A stretch of 64,000 bases of DNA from CAZLBC01 sp964557575 (GTDB lineage Bacteria; Planctomycetota; Phycisphaerae; SM23-33): positions 53,520 to 117,519 of the forward strand of contig CAZLBC010000005.1 in assembly GCA_964557575.1 (NCBI GenBank), in the 5' to 3' direction. Shown in pieces: positions 8,559-17,012 of the stretch. The translations under genes were made by a program, and so were the position numbers. The notes under the pieces were generated by a model. That model saw nothing but the letters and a program-made list of their open reading frames with translations. It did no database searches and had not been told where the DNA came from. The number at the start of each line of letters is the position of its first letter. Within the stretch, counting starts at the first letter, position 1.

Positions 8559-9395
8559 ATGTGCATGATTGTCCTGCCGGCGATTGCTGCGACCATATCC
8601 CTGCCCGCTCCCCCCGGCGTGGCGCCCTGGTGGTTCCTGGCCTTCGGCTGCCTCTCGGCGATCATCTTCGGCATGGGAAAGGTGGGCTTCGGGGGCGGGG
8701 TGGGCATCCTCGCCGTCCCGGTCATGATCATCGCCTGCGACGACGCCGCGCTGGCCGTCGGCCTGATGCTTCCGCTGCTGATCGCCGCCGATTACATCGG
8801 GGTGGCGGCCTGGTGGAGAACGTGGGAACGCACACCGCTTCTGCTGATGGCCCCGGGGGCCGCGGCCGGCATCGCCGCGGGCGGGGTGTGTTTGTGGTGG
8901 TTCGGCGAGCTGCCGGCGGGCGAGGCGGTCCTCAAGCTCTGTGTCGGCCTGATCGCGGGCGGGTTCGTGATCCTGCGTATCGCCCGGCGCCGCGCGGCGA
9001 CGACGCCCTTTCGCCCGGGCATCCGCCACGGTACCGTCGCCGGGCTGATCCTGGGGATCAGTTCCACCCTGGCCCACGCCGCCGGCCCCGTCGCCGTGAT
9101 GTACCTGCTGAGCCAGCAACTCGGCAAGAAACGATTCGTGGCCACCAGCGTCCTTCTCTTCTGGGCGGTCAACCAGGCCAAGCTGATCCCCTACGGCCTG
9201 CTCGGCATGATCAACACCGGCTCGCTGGCCCTGGGTCTGTGGCTCGTTCCGGCCGTCCTGCTGGGCGCGGGCCTCGGCAAGTACCTGAACCGGCGGCTGG
9301 GCGAGAGAAACTTTACCGGGGTGATCTACGCGCTGCTGGCCCTGACGGCCGCCGGCCTCGCCGGCGACGCGATCGCCGAAATCGCCGGCGGGTAA
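8559..9395 (+). CDS. TauE/SafE family transporter
   Basis: A 278-residue inner-membrane protein with about eight hydrophobic segments in the two-repeat layout of the TauE/SafE (sulfite/anion exporter) family. The first repeat carries the glycine-rich KVGFGGGVGILAVP. The second starts near TVAGLILGISSTLAHAAGP, the duplicated motif of the family. Homologues export sulfite or organosulfur anions, but the family is broad and the substrate here is not known. It follows the GT87-like gene by 4 bp, so co-transcription is likely. It is tightly convergent with the next gene. Confidence 0.85.
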   Translation: MCMIVLPAIAATISLPAPPGVAPWWFLAFGCLSAIIFGMGKVGFGGGVGILAVPVMIIACDDAALAVGLMLPLLIAADYIGVAAWWRTWERTPLLLMAPGAAAGIAAGGVCLWWFGELPAGEAVLKLCVGLIAGGFVILRIARRRAATTPFRPGIRHGTVAGLILGISSTLAHAAGPVAVMYLLSQQLGKKRFVATSVLLFWAVNQAKLIPYGLLGMINTGSLALGLWLVPAVLLGAGLGKYLNRRLGERNFTGVIYALLALTAAGLAGDAIAEIAGG

Positions 9396-9404
9396 TCGCC
9401 GTTC

Positions 9405-10415
9405 TCACGACGCTTCCCGCAGCGTCTCCAGCATCGCCGTGAAATTCTCCGGCTTGACCCCCCGGTGGATCGTGTTGCTCGAGGAGAGTATGTAGCCGGA
9501 CGGCCCGCCGATCCGCAAACACTCCCGCGTTTCGGCGGCGACCTCCTCCGGCGTGCCGTGCTGCAGCGCGCCCATGCAGTCGACGTTTCCCTTCAGGCAG
9601 ATCCGGTCGCCGCAGGCCTCCTTCATCCCCGCCAGCGTCAGCCCGGCGCTCGGATCGATCGGATCGATGCAGTCGATCCCGCAGTCGATCCAGAATTCCA
9701 GCAGCGGCATGATGTCCCCGTCGCAGTGCTTGATGACCTTGCAGCCGCACTCCTTGAAACCGGCGATGACCTTGCGAAAGCAGGGGCCGATGATCTCGTC
9801 GTACACCGCGGGCGGAAAAAGGAGGCCGGTGCGGGTGGCCACGTCGTCGGTGGTGGCGACGACGTCGATGCCGCACCGCTCGACGGCGGCCGCCACCAGC
9901 GCGATGTTGTAATCGGCAATCCGGTCGAGCAGACCGGCGCACGCCGCGGGGGCCAGCAGCGGCTGCATCAGTGCCTCCTCGTACCCGAGCAGGTCACGCA
10001 GGTCGGAAAACCCGTCGCGGACATTGAAGATCACGGCCCGCCGGTCGCCGATCCGCTCGACGGCGCCGGCGAGGGAGGCAAGGCGGTTGTCGGCGCGCGG
10101 GTCGGGAAACGTGTAGTCCTCCCACCGCGCGATATCGGTTATGGGACTCCGGATAACGGCGGGTATGCAGTCGCCGGTGAGCTGCTTGGTGATGCCCCAC
10201 TCGTCGGTGTAGGTGTCGTCGCTGCTGAACTGTTTCTCGTAGTCGGCGCGAATGTTTACCGCGTCGAGGTCCAGCGCCGCGGCGACCTCCACGATATCAG
10301 CGCTCCCGGTCAGTGCCCGGCAGACCGATTCGTCCACGAACCACTCAAAGACGGGTACCCGGTCGGGTTTCTCCAGTTCGAGCGCGAGATGGATCCGTTC
10401 CTTGCCCGTCATCAT
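9405..10415 (-). CDS. Uroporphyrinogen decarboxylase (URO-D)-like protein
   Basis: A 336-residue protein of the URO-D superfamily, closer in feel to the MtaA/CmuA methyltransferase-like branch than to HemE. It starts with TGKERIHLALELEKPDRVPVFEW, the usual N-terminal K-P-D-R-V-P block. The candidate metal ligands in IKHCDGDIMPLL (H and C near residues 230-231) and the later CLKGNVDCMG fit zinc-binding methyltransferase relatives. No haem genes are nearby. In related phyla such genes are numerous and mostly uncharacterised, so no reaction is assigned. Confidence 0.8.
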   Translation of the reverse strand: MMTGKERIHLALELEKPDRVPVFEWFVDESVCRALTGSADIVEVAAALDLDAVNIRADYEKQFSSDDTYTDEWGITKQLTGDCIPAVIRSPITDIARWEDYTFPDPRADNRLASLAGAVERIGDRRAVIFNVRDGFSDLRDLLGYEEALMQPLLAPAACAGLLDRIADYNIALVAAAVERCGIDVVATTDDVATRTGLLFPPAVYDEIIGPCFRKVIAGFKECGCKVIKHCDGDIMPLLEFWIDCGIDCIDPIDPSAGLTLAGMKEACGDRICLKGNVDCMGALQHGTPEEVAAETRECLRIGGPSGYILSSSNTIHRGVKPENFTAMLETLREAS

Positions 10416-10499
10416 CTGGCCTTTCTTCTCTCGACGGTACGCGGGCGCGTCGACAGCGGCTGCGATTCTACACCATATCGCTTGAGAAAACAGGGGTCG

Positions 10500-10640
10500 A
10501 AAAAGGGGTCAGGTACCTTTTTTGCAACAACGGCATGACGGCGCCCCCCTGCTTTCCCGGAAAAAGGGGTCAGGTACCTTTTTTGGGAAAAAGGGGTCAG
10601 GTACCTTTTTTGCAACAACGGCATGACGGCGCCCCCCTGC
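10500..10640. repeat. Tandem 61-bp repeat units cut by the first gap
   Basis: A unit starts at 10500 with a GGGGTCAGGTACC core between A5 and T6 tracts, followed by about 35 bp. It is followed by a 27-bp truncated copy (10561-10587) and a third copy from 10588 that runs into the gap. The same unit reappears right after the gap (10743). The unit equals the left end of the element annotated at 10743-11364. Confidence 0.85.
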
Positions 10641-10740
10641 NNNNNNNNNNNNNNNNNNNNNNNNNNNNNNNNNNNNNNNNNNNNNNNNNNNNNNNNNNNN
10701 NNNNNNNNNNNNNNNNNNNNNNNNNNNNNNNNNNNNNNNN
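10641..10740. other. Assembly gap of 100 N
   Basis: Exactly 100 N, a placeholder length. The 55 bases before the gap (10586-10640) are identical to the 55 bases after it (10741-10795). Confidence 0.98.
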
Positions 10741-10742
10741 GG

Positions 10743-11364
10743 AAAAAGGGGTCAGGTACCTTTTTTGCAACAACGGCATGACGGCGCCCCCCTGCTTTCC
10801 CGAGCCGATTCATGGCCATAGACCCTGTAACAAAGCGGCCGGCCTTACCGGCCGGCTACTGCTCGACTCGTGCGTTTTGCCGGTGCGAGCTGCTCTTGAA
10901 GTTCCCCCTGGTTTCGAACATCGGACACTCATATACCTATCCCGTTTTTATCGCCGTAACACGCTCTCACGAGCAGTGCGCTATCGCTTCGCGTATGTCG
11001 AGATGGATATGAATAGCATGCGATTCGGCAGTGGGGTAATGATCACTATTGATCTCAACAGTCCCGGACGACGCGTTGTGAGAAAACACCCGTTGCGGCA
11101 CTCGCGAAGCGAATGTATACCGCTCGCGGAGCTGCTGATGCGCGTGAAGCGATTGCATCGCTGCGAATGATGTATCCACCCATTGTATCCCGGCATATTC
11201 TGATTCGAGGATATCGTGAGCACATCGGCCGGAGCGAGCGGTTGCCGGGCGGTAGGCCGGCGGCCTGCAGACCGGCGCGTTGTGACGAGCCACCATGTTT
11301 AATTAACAGGGCGACGGGTAGAGAGGTTCGTTGTTTTTTCAAAAAAGGTACCTGACCCCTTTTT
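10743..11364. mobile_element. 622-bp non-coding element with perfect 25-bp terminal inverted repeats
   Basis: The left end 10743-10767 and the right end 11340-11364 are exact reverse complements over 25 bp (core GGGGTCAGGTACC flanked by A and T tracts). The interior has no convincing gene, only short frames. It contains two GC-rich palindromic stretches, near 10835-10856 (CCGGCC repeats) and 11236-11280. It is therefore best described as a non-autonomous element or repeat cassette. Diverged relatives lie at about 15.36-16.14 kb and 63.48-64.0 kb. From memory, similar GGTACCTGACCCC motifs accompany REP-associated tyrosine transposase genes in environmental genomes, but no such gene is visible here. 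Confidence 0.7.
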
Positions 11365-11488
11365 CTGACCCCTTTTTCTTCACGCTATTGGGCACATGTC
11401 TATCGCGGCATAAGAAATGTTTCTGAGGGAGGCGTCTTTAAATAAAGGCTTAAATGAAAATCAGTCATTATTATCTTGTAACGTCACG

Positions 11489-12697
11489 CTAGACGCCCGC
11501 GAGGGTGTCGTTGGTGTCGCGGAGGCGGACGCTCATGACCCGGCAGAACGACCAGAGGACCTTCTGGGAAAGCTGCATCTGGTCGTACATCAGGGAATTG
11601 AAGTCCTCCCGGCGGATGACGAGCAGGGAGGTCGGTTCGACAGCGACCACGTCCGCCGACCGCGGGGCGTCGTCGATCAGTCCCATTTCGCCGAAAAAGT
11701 CGCCGGGCGCCATTTCCGCGATGGTGCGGTTGCCCTTGCGCACCGCCGCAAGACCGTCGAGGATGATGTACAGGTTCCTGCTCTCGTCGCCTTCCCGGAA
11801 CACGGCCTCCCCGGCGTCCACCTTGCTCATGGCGATGATGTTGAGAACCTTGGTCATCTCCACGAACCCGAGGGACTCGAACAGCGGGATCTGCCGGAGC
11901 GCCTTGATTTTCTGCTCGGCGTCGAAATTGCCCGCCAGCGTGCCGGTCACTTCAACGGCGACGCAGGTAATGTTGTCCTTGCCGCCCTTTTTGTTCGCCC
12001 GGTCGACCAGCTTTCGCGGGAGACGCGCGATCGACGTCTTGCCCGACAGTTTCGTCAGCTCCTTGGTGGTCAGGTAATCGCTGAGCCCGTCGGTGCACAT
12101 GACGAACCGGTCGTCGGGCATCATTTCCACGTTGAGGACGTCGACATCCACGGACGGATAGTACCCCAGGCAGCGGGTCATGACCGAACCGTAGACGTCC
12201 TTGCCGACCTCGTCGGGGGTAATCAGGCCCTCCCGCAGGTGTTCGAGCCCGAGCGAGTGGTCCTCGGTCATCTGCCAGGCCTTCCCCCTGCGTACGAGGT
12301 AGGCGCGGCTGTCGCCGACGTGCGCGATAATCGCGTTTTCACCGGCAATCACCAGCAGGATGCAGGTGGTCGACATGCCCTCGTACTGCGGGTCCGTCCG
12401 CGACATGTCGTACACCAGCTTGCACGCCGCCTGGAGGGCGGACTTGCAGAGGCTCAGCGCCTGGTGGCGATTTTCGGGAAGGGACGATTCGGCATACTTC
12501 TTCAAAACGTCTCCGTGCTCGGCCAGGTCGTTGTGGACCGCCTCGGCCGCCAGGTGGCTGGCGACATCCCCCGAGGCGTGGCCTCCGAGCCCGTCGCAGA
12601 CGATGTACACCCCGAGGTCGTCGTCGACGATCAGGTGATCCTCGTTTTTCTTACGGACACGTCCGACGTCCGTCACTCCGCTGGCATTTTGTTCCAT
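11489..12697 (-). CDS. PP2C-type protein phosphatase fused to a cyclic-nucleotide-binding domain
   Basis: A 402-residue cytoplasmic two-domain protein. Residues about 1-235 are a PP2C/SpoIIE-like Ser/Thr phosphatase: VCDGLGGHASG (about 33-43), the metal-binding HVGDSRAYL, the late MCTDGLSDYL, and GGKDNITCVAVEV with the last Asp ligand. Residues about 260-402 form a Crp/PKA-type effector domain with the phosphate-binding cassette FFGEMGLIDDAPRSADVV. No DNA-binding helix-turn-helix follows. ATG 12697 was chosen because GAGAGGGA precedes it; a start six codons earlier is possible. By inference a cyclic nucleotide tunes dephosphorylation. No partner kinase is in the window. Confidence 0.9.
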   Translation of the reverse strand: MEQNASGVTDVGRVRKKNEDHLIVDDDLGVYIVCDGLGGHASGDVASHLAAEAVHNDLAEHGDVLKKYAESSLPENRHQALSLCKSALQAACKLVYDMSRTDPQYEGMSTTCILLVIAGENAIIAHVGDSRAYLVRRGKAWQMTEDHSLGLEHLREGLITPDEVGKDVYGSVMTRCLGYYPSVDVDVLNVEMMPDDRFVMCTDGLSDYLTTKELTKLSGKTSIARLPRKLVDRANKKGGKDNITCVAVEVTGTLAGNFDAEQKIKALRQIPLFESLGFVEMTKVLNIIAMSKVDAGEAVFREGDESRNLYIILDGLAAVRKGNRTIAEMAPGDFFGEMGLIDDAPRSADVVAVEPTSLLVIRREDFNSLMYDQMQLSQKVLWSFCRVMSVRLRDTNDTLAGV

Positions 12698-12854
12698 ATT
12701 CCCTCTCCGGCGCATAAAAAAAGCACATCCTGATCAACTATCACTTATATTATAGACACGCGCTCGCGGTATGACTACCTCGAGACCGGATATAATCGGG
12801 CCGCGTGCGCCGCGGTGACAACGGGAAAACAACACCAACGACAGGAGAAGCGAA

Positions 12855-13835
12855 ATGAAATACGCCATCTGCGCCACCGCCGCCGCCATGCTGGTGTTCG
12901 GGGGAATCGCCGCCGCGAAGGACAAAAACACCTGGATCGATCCCGCAAAGGCGAAGGCCGAGGATCCCGATTTCTCCGTCCAGGGCGAGTACGGCAGCCC
13001 GACGGCGGATGAAAAGACGCCCGTCGGCGTCCAGGTCATCGCCCGCGGCGGGGGGGTATTCGAGGCCTATATCCTCGCGGACGGCCTGCCGGGGGCGGGA
13101 GGGGACAAGAAGAAAAAACGGACGAAGATAACCGGAACCCGTGAGGGAGATGTCGTGAAACTCGCCGGCGGCGGGTACACGGCCGCAATCGCGTCCGGCG
13201 CGATCACCGTCAAAAAGGACGGAGCCGTGATCGCCTCCCTCGACCGGATCGTCCGGAAAAGTCCGACCCTGGGCAAAAAACCGCCCGCGGGGGCGGTGGT
13301 CCTCTTCGACGGCTCCGGCGTCAAACAGTGGAAAAAGGGCCGCATGACCGAAGACAAGCTCCTGATGGAGGGGACCACGAGCGTGCCTGAGTTCCGGGAT
13401 CACACGATCCACATCGAGTTCCGCCTGCCCTACAAACCCCACGCGAAGGGACAGAAGCGGGGCAACAGCGGCATTTACGTCCAGGCCCGCTACGAGGCCC
13501 AGATGCTCGACTCTTTCGGCCTCGAGGGCAAGATGAACGAGACCGGCGGCATATACTCGATCAAGGACCCCGACCTGAACATGTGCTTTCCCCCACTGAC
13601 CTGGCAGACCTACGATATCGACTTTACCGCCGCGACATTCGAGAACGGTAAAAAGGTCAAGGACGCGCGGATGACCGTCAGGCTCAACGGCGTGGTGGTC
13701 CAGGACGACGTGAAGTGTCCCCACAAGACGACGGCCGCCCGGAAAAAGGAGGATCCCGAACCCGGTCCCGTCTACCTGCAGAACCACGGCAACCCGGTCA
13801 GGTACCGGAACATCTGGGTGGTGGAAAAGAAATAG
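12855..13835 (+). CDS. Secreted DUF1080 (3-keto-disaccharide hydrolase-like) protein
   Basis: A 326-residue protein with a clear signal peptide (MKYAICATAAAMLVFGGIAA). After a domain of about 130 residues that I do not recognise, the C-terminal 190 residues match DUF1080: KQWKKGRMTEDKLLMEGT, then RGNSGIYVQARYEAQMLDSF and YLQNHGNPVRYRNIWV. This fold is a jelly roll related to concanavalin-type glucanases. Some members hydrolyse 3-keto-glycosides. Planctomycetes and Verrucomicrobia carry many copies. AGGAGAAG before the ATG is a good ribosome site. It is divergent from the PP2C gene. Confidence 0.85.
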   Translation: MKYAICATAAAMLVFGGIAAAKDKNTWIDPAKAKAEDPDFSVQGEYGSPTADEKTPVGVQVIARGGGVFEAYILADGLPGAGGDKKKKRTKITGTREGDVVKLAGGGYTAAIASGAITVKKDGAVIASLDRIVRKSPTLGKKPPAGAVVLFDGSGVKQWKKGRMTEDKLLMEGTTSVPEFRDHTIHIEFRLPYKPHAKGQKRGNSGIYVQARYEAQMLDSFGLEGKMNETGGIYSIKDPDLNMCFPPLTWQTYDIDFTAATFENGKKVKDARMTVRLNGVVVQDDVKCPHKTTAARKKEDPEPGPVYLQNHGNPVRYRNIWVVEKK

Positions 13836-13866
13836 CGCGCGGCGCGTTCCCGCAGGATACGCTTCC

Positions 13867-14301
13867 CTATTTTTCGTCGGTGTCCTCGTAGGCGTGGGCG
13901 AAGCGCTTCTCGCAGTAGGACCCCCACGCGGCCTTCTGGTCTTCGTCGAGTATCGCGGCCATGTCCGCCCGAAGACGGTCGACGACCCGGCGCATCTGGG
14001 GCCGGACAATCTCGCGAAACCGCGTGATACAATCTGCCATGATCTTCTCGGCCGCGGCTTCCTGGTCCTCGTCAAGATCGAATTCGCGGGCGTAAAAGTC
14101 GGCGTACTCGGCGGCCCGCTCCGCGGCGGTCCGGTAACGGCCCACGGACAAGTCCCCTCCCGGACACAGCAGGATGGTCAGCCCGCTTCCGATGACACCG
14201 CCGGAGATAAAAACAATGAGCATCGCCAGCATCGTCGGCCACTTACGCGCGCGTAGCACGGCGGGCGTCACCGCCGTTTCCCCGTCCGGTCCGGCGGTCA
14301 T
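13867..14301 (-). CDS. Membrane-anchored periplasmic protein, third gene of the ECF sigma operon
   Basis: A 144-residue protein with one transmembrane segment (about residues 24-46) and a helical periplasmic part. That part holds two similar segments, FDLDEDQEAAAEKIM and LRADMAAILDEDQKAAW. These L-x-x-x-Q-type repeats recall the Spy/CpxP/CnrX (LTXXQ) group of periplasmic stress or metal sensors; the resemblance is weak. Its start overlaps the stop of the preceding gene (ATGA at 14298-14301). By position it may be the sensor partner of the sigma factor. Confidence 0.7.
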   Translation of the reverse strand: MTAGPDGETAVTPAVLRARKWPTMLAMLIVFISGGVIGSGLTILLCPGGDLSVGRYRTAAERAAEYADFYAREFDLDEDQEAAAEKIMADCITRFREIVRPQMRRVVDRLRADMAAILDEDQKAAWGSYCEKRFAHAYEDTDEK

Positions 14302-14546
14302 AACCCGCCTCCCGTCATACCGCCGATCATTCTCATAAACGGGTCGGGCTCCTGCGGGAGGGCCCGCACGGCAAATACCGCGATGGCGGCGGCCGCAGCG
14401 GCCGACGCGACGGTAAATGCCCAGATATAGCCACCGCCCCGCGGGGCGGCGATGTCGCCGAGGACTCGCGCGGTCACGTCGATCCGCGGCGACGATGCGC
14501 CGCGGGCGACCCGCGACAGCTCCGTGAGTATCTTTTCTTCGTTCAT
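14298..14546 (-). CDS. Small single-pass membrane protein, possible anti-sigma factor
   Basis: An 82-residue protein: about 40 cytoplasmic residues, one transmembrane segment (about 42-64), and a short glycine/methionine-rich tail. It lies 48 bp after the ECF sigma gene and overlaps the next gene by four bases. This size, topology and position fit an anti-sigma factor, but there is no zinc H-x3-C-x2-C motif, so the role is inferred from context only. ATG 14546 has GGGAGACAG upstream. Confidence 0.65.
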   Translation of the reverse strand: MNEEKILTELSRVARGASSPRIDVTARVLGDIAAPRGGGYIWAFTVASAAAAAAIAVFAVRALPQEPDPFMRMIGGMTGGGL

Positions 14547-14594
14547 CGTTCTGTCTCCCAAAAAACGACGCCCGTCAGGTTCCCGGGGTACTTG

Positions 14595-15137
14595 TTATGT
14601 ATCTGCGCTTTGCAGCACTTTTCTCAACTTCTTTCGGGCACGGTAGGCCTGCACCTTCACCATCGTTTCCGACCAGCCGGTGTACGCGGCGATCCGCGCC
14701 ACCGGCAGCTGCTCGAGGTACATCAGCGTCAGCACCAGGCGGTCCCGCGGCGGGATTTGCGACAGGAGGTCGTGGACCAGTTCGGCGGCCTCCGATGCCG
14801 CCATCCCGTCGGCCCCGCCGGCCGCGATGCCCTGCCAGTCTTCCAGGTTGATCTCCCGCGCGGCCCGCCGCCGGTTTTTCCGCCAGAAGCGGTACCCGAC
14901 GCGGGTCGCTATGCGGTGCAGCCAGTGCGCGAAAGGCCCGCTGCCGCGGTAACCGCCGAGGCTCTTGTAGGCCTCGACGAACACGTCGCTGACCAATTCC
15001 TCGAGCAGGCCGCGGTCGCGCGTAAAACGCCACATCCGGCCGGTTATTTCGTCCTGGTATTTCCTGACGATTCGGGCGTATGCTTCGCCGTCGCCGTCGA
15101 GGGAAGCCCGGATATTGCGGTCGATGTCCGTCTCCAT
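14595..15137 (-). CDS. ECF-type RNA polymerase sigma factor
   Basis: A 180-residue sigma-70 family protein. Region 2 is recognised by DVFVEAYKSLGGYRG (about 51-65) and FAHWLHRIATRVGYRFWRKN (69-88). Region 4 has IPPRDRLVLTLMYLEQLPV and the helix-turn-helix with GWSETMVKVQAYRARKKLRK. Regions 1 and 3 are absent, as in ECF factors. ATG 15137 was chosen because region 2 starts about 15 residues later; a longer frame to 15284 has no conserved residues. Two small membrane proteins follow in the same operon. Confidence 0.92.
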   Translation of the reverse strand: METDIDRNIRASLDGDGEAYARIVRKYQDEITGRMWRFTRDRGLLEELVSDVFVEAYKSLGGYRGSGPFAHWLHRIATRVGYRFWRKNRRRAAREINLEDWQGIAAGGADGMAASEAAELVHDLLSQIPPRDRLVLTLMYLEQLPVARIAAYTGWSETMVKVQAYRARKKLRKVLQSADT

Positions 15138-15359
15138 GCAACCACTATGCGCCCGCGGGGCCCCGATGTCCACCCCCAATGCTATCAACACGTGCTCCCA
15201 CGGCCGCCGGGCCGGGGAGCGGCACACCGCAGAAACGGCCGATTGCGGCATCGGCATGGTCGATGGCTCCTTGACTACGGACACACTGCTTCCGCCCTGT
15301 ACGTGACGGATCGATCCGGGGGGGTTACAGCTTTTTTGAAATTATTTCATGGGTCGACT

Positions 15360-16137
15360 CGGGCGTTTTACAACAACGGCATGCCTGCAGTTTCACTGTT
15401 TTCCGACCCCCGTCCGCCCCCCGCGCCCTGTCGCAAACCGTTCGGCTTTACCGGCCGGATCCTGCTCTTCCCGGGTGTTCCACCGGCAACTGACCGGTTT
15501 CAGAGGTTTCGCATGAAAATCGATAATCGATTATTCGTTTTACCGTCCCGCTTCTTCCGCCGTGAAACCCTCATCCCGAGCAGGGCGCATTTGCTTCGCG
15601 TCAGTTACCGGTGATACGAACTCAATTCGATGAGAAAAGTAATGATGATCATTATTGATCGCAACAGTATCAAACGGCGCCCACTTGAATGGCCGACGGT
15701 CAAGACACTCGCAAATTAACATTGAACCGCTCGCGCAGCCGATCATTTGCGTGAAGGTCTTTTTGAGCTTCAACAACATACGCGATCAATGATGCAGACA
15801 GGTCGATCCCGGTTCGCTGCTTCACCAGCAGATGATCCGGAGCAAGCGGAAGGCGGCCGGCAGGCCGACGGCTTACGGGCAAAATCGCGTGCGACGAGTG
15901 ACGGGTTTTTCGGCCGGGGCGATAACCATCGACCGCTACTCCTTTTTAACGTGAAGAAAAAGGAAAGGTACCTGACCCCTTTTCCACCCTTNNNNNNNNN
16001 NNNNNNNNNNNNNNNNNNNNNNNNNNNNNNNNNNNNNNNNNNNNNNNNNNNNNNNNNNNNNNNNNNNNNNNNNNNNNNNNNNNNNNNNNNNTTAACGTGA
16101 AGAAAAAGGAAAGGTACCTGACCCCTTTTCCACCCTT
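15360..16137. mobile_element. Decayed relative of the 622-bp repeat element
   Basis: Blocks align in order with the element at 10.74-11.36 kb: ACAACGGCATG at 15371-15381, the CCGGCC palindrome near 15447, the GAGCAGGGCGCAT.TGCTTCGCGT block near 15581, TAATGATGATCATTATTGAT near 15641, CGCTCGCGCAG near 15730, and a right end AAAGGTACCTGACCCCTTTT near 15964. Similarity is patchy and the left inverted repeat is gone. No gene is visible from 15138 to 16177. Just before trpA, GGTATGGTGTCCCC (16155-16168) is another motif of the kind seen in such repeat families. Confidence 0.6.
15992..16091. other. Assembly gap of 100 N
   Basis: Exactly 100 N. The 46 bases before (15946-15991) and after (16092-16137) are identical, so two contig ends may simply overlap. 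Confidence 0.98.
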
Positions 16138-16177
16138 TTCCAATTGAAGAATTAGGTATGGTGTCCCCATAATTCGG

Positions 16178-17005
16178 TCACCGGATCGGTTCGAGGAGGG
16201 CGGCGACGAAATCGCAGACGGTCTCCACGATCTTCTCTGTCGGCAGGCCCGCGGCGATGCCGTCGTTGATCCGGTGAATGATGGCCGAGCCCACGATGGC
16301 CCCGTCCCCGGCGGCCGCGGCCTGCCGGACCATCGCCGGCTCGCTGATGCCGAACCCGATGCAGACCGGGGTGTCTGTGTGTTGTTTCAGCTCGCGGACG
16401 GCGTCGAACACGGAATCCGGGAGCTCTTTACGCTCGCCGGTGATGCCCGCGACGGACATGAAGTAGACGAACCCGGTGGACTGTCCGGCCAGCGCGACGC
16501 GGCGGGCGGGGGGCGTGGTCGGCGCGATCAGGCAAACTGCGCAGAGGCCGGCCGACCGGGCGGTATCCGCGAGGGCCGCGGACTCCTCGACGGGCAGGTC
16601 GGGGACGATCAGCCCGTCGAACCCCGCCGCGGCGGCGTCCCGGCAGAACGCCGCGACGCCCCGGCGCCAGACGATCGAGTAACTGACCATGGCCAGGAGG
16701 GCCATCGCGCCGCCGGCGGCGCGGTAGGAGGAGACCGTCGCGAAGATTCCGTCGACGGTGATGCCGTTTTCGAGGGCGGCGGTATAGCTGGACTGTATGG
16801 TCGGACCGTCGGCGATCGGGTCGCTGAAGGGGATGCCCAGCTCGCAGACGCGGACGCCCCGGTTCTCGATGCCGGCCAGCAGCGCGGCCGTCGCGTCCCG
16901 GTCCGGGTAGCCGGCCGTCAGGAACGGCACCAGCGCCTTTTTTCCGGCGGCCTGCAGGTCGGCGAAGGCGCGTATGACCCGGTTCTCGTTCATCGGCATG
17001 CTCAT
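16178..17005 (-). CDS. trpA: Tryptophan synthase alpha chain
   Basis: The alpha subunit cleaves indole-3-glycerol phosphate to indole, which passes to TrpB. The protein has about 275 residues from ATG 17005; ATGs at 16999 and 16993 are also possible. The catalytic Glu is E55 and the Asp D66 within CELGIPFSDPIADGPTIQ. Further family blocks are GLIVPDLPVEE, YFMSVAGITGER and CIGFGISEPA. The gene follows the DUF1844 gene closely. No other trp gene is in the window, so its TrpB partner must lie elsewhere. It may share the lipid A operon's transcript. Confidence 0.95.
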   Translation of the reverse strand: MSMPMNENRVIRAFADLQAAGKKALVPFLTAGYPDRDATAALLAGIENRGVRVCELGIPFSDPIADGPTIQSSYTAALENGITVDGIFATVSSYRAAGGAMALLAMVSYSIVWRRGVAAFCRDAAAAGFDGLIVPDLPVEESAALADTARSAGLCAVCLIAPTTPPARRVALAGQSTGFVYFMSVAGITGERKELPDSVFDAVRELKQHTDTPVCIGFGISEPAMVRQAAAAGDGAIVGSAIIHRINDGIAAGLPTEKIVETVCDFVAALLEPIR

Positions 17006-17012
17006 CGGCGGG

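Noticed and set aside
10500..10803. Possible CRISPR array
   Set aside because: Units are directly tandem with no unique spacers, and no cas gene is near.
10967..11296. 109-residue minus-strand frame inside the 622-bp element as a transposase remnant
   Set aside because: I looked for Y1-transposase motifs (HxH and catalytic Tyr contexts) and found none convincing; the same region in the other copies is not open in this frame.
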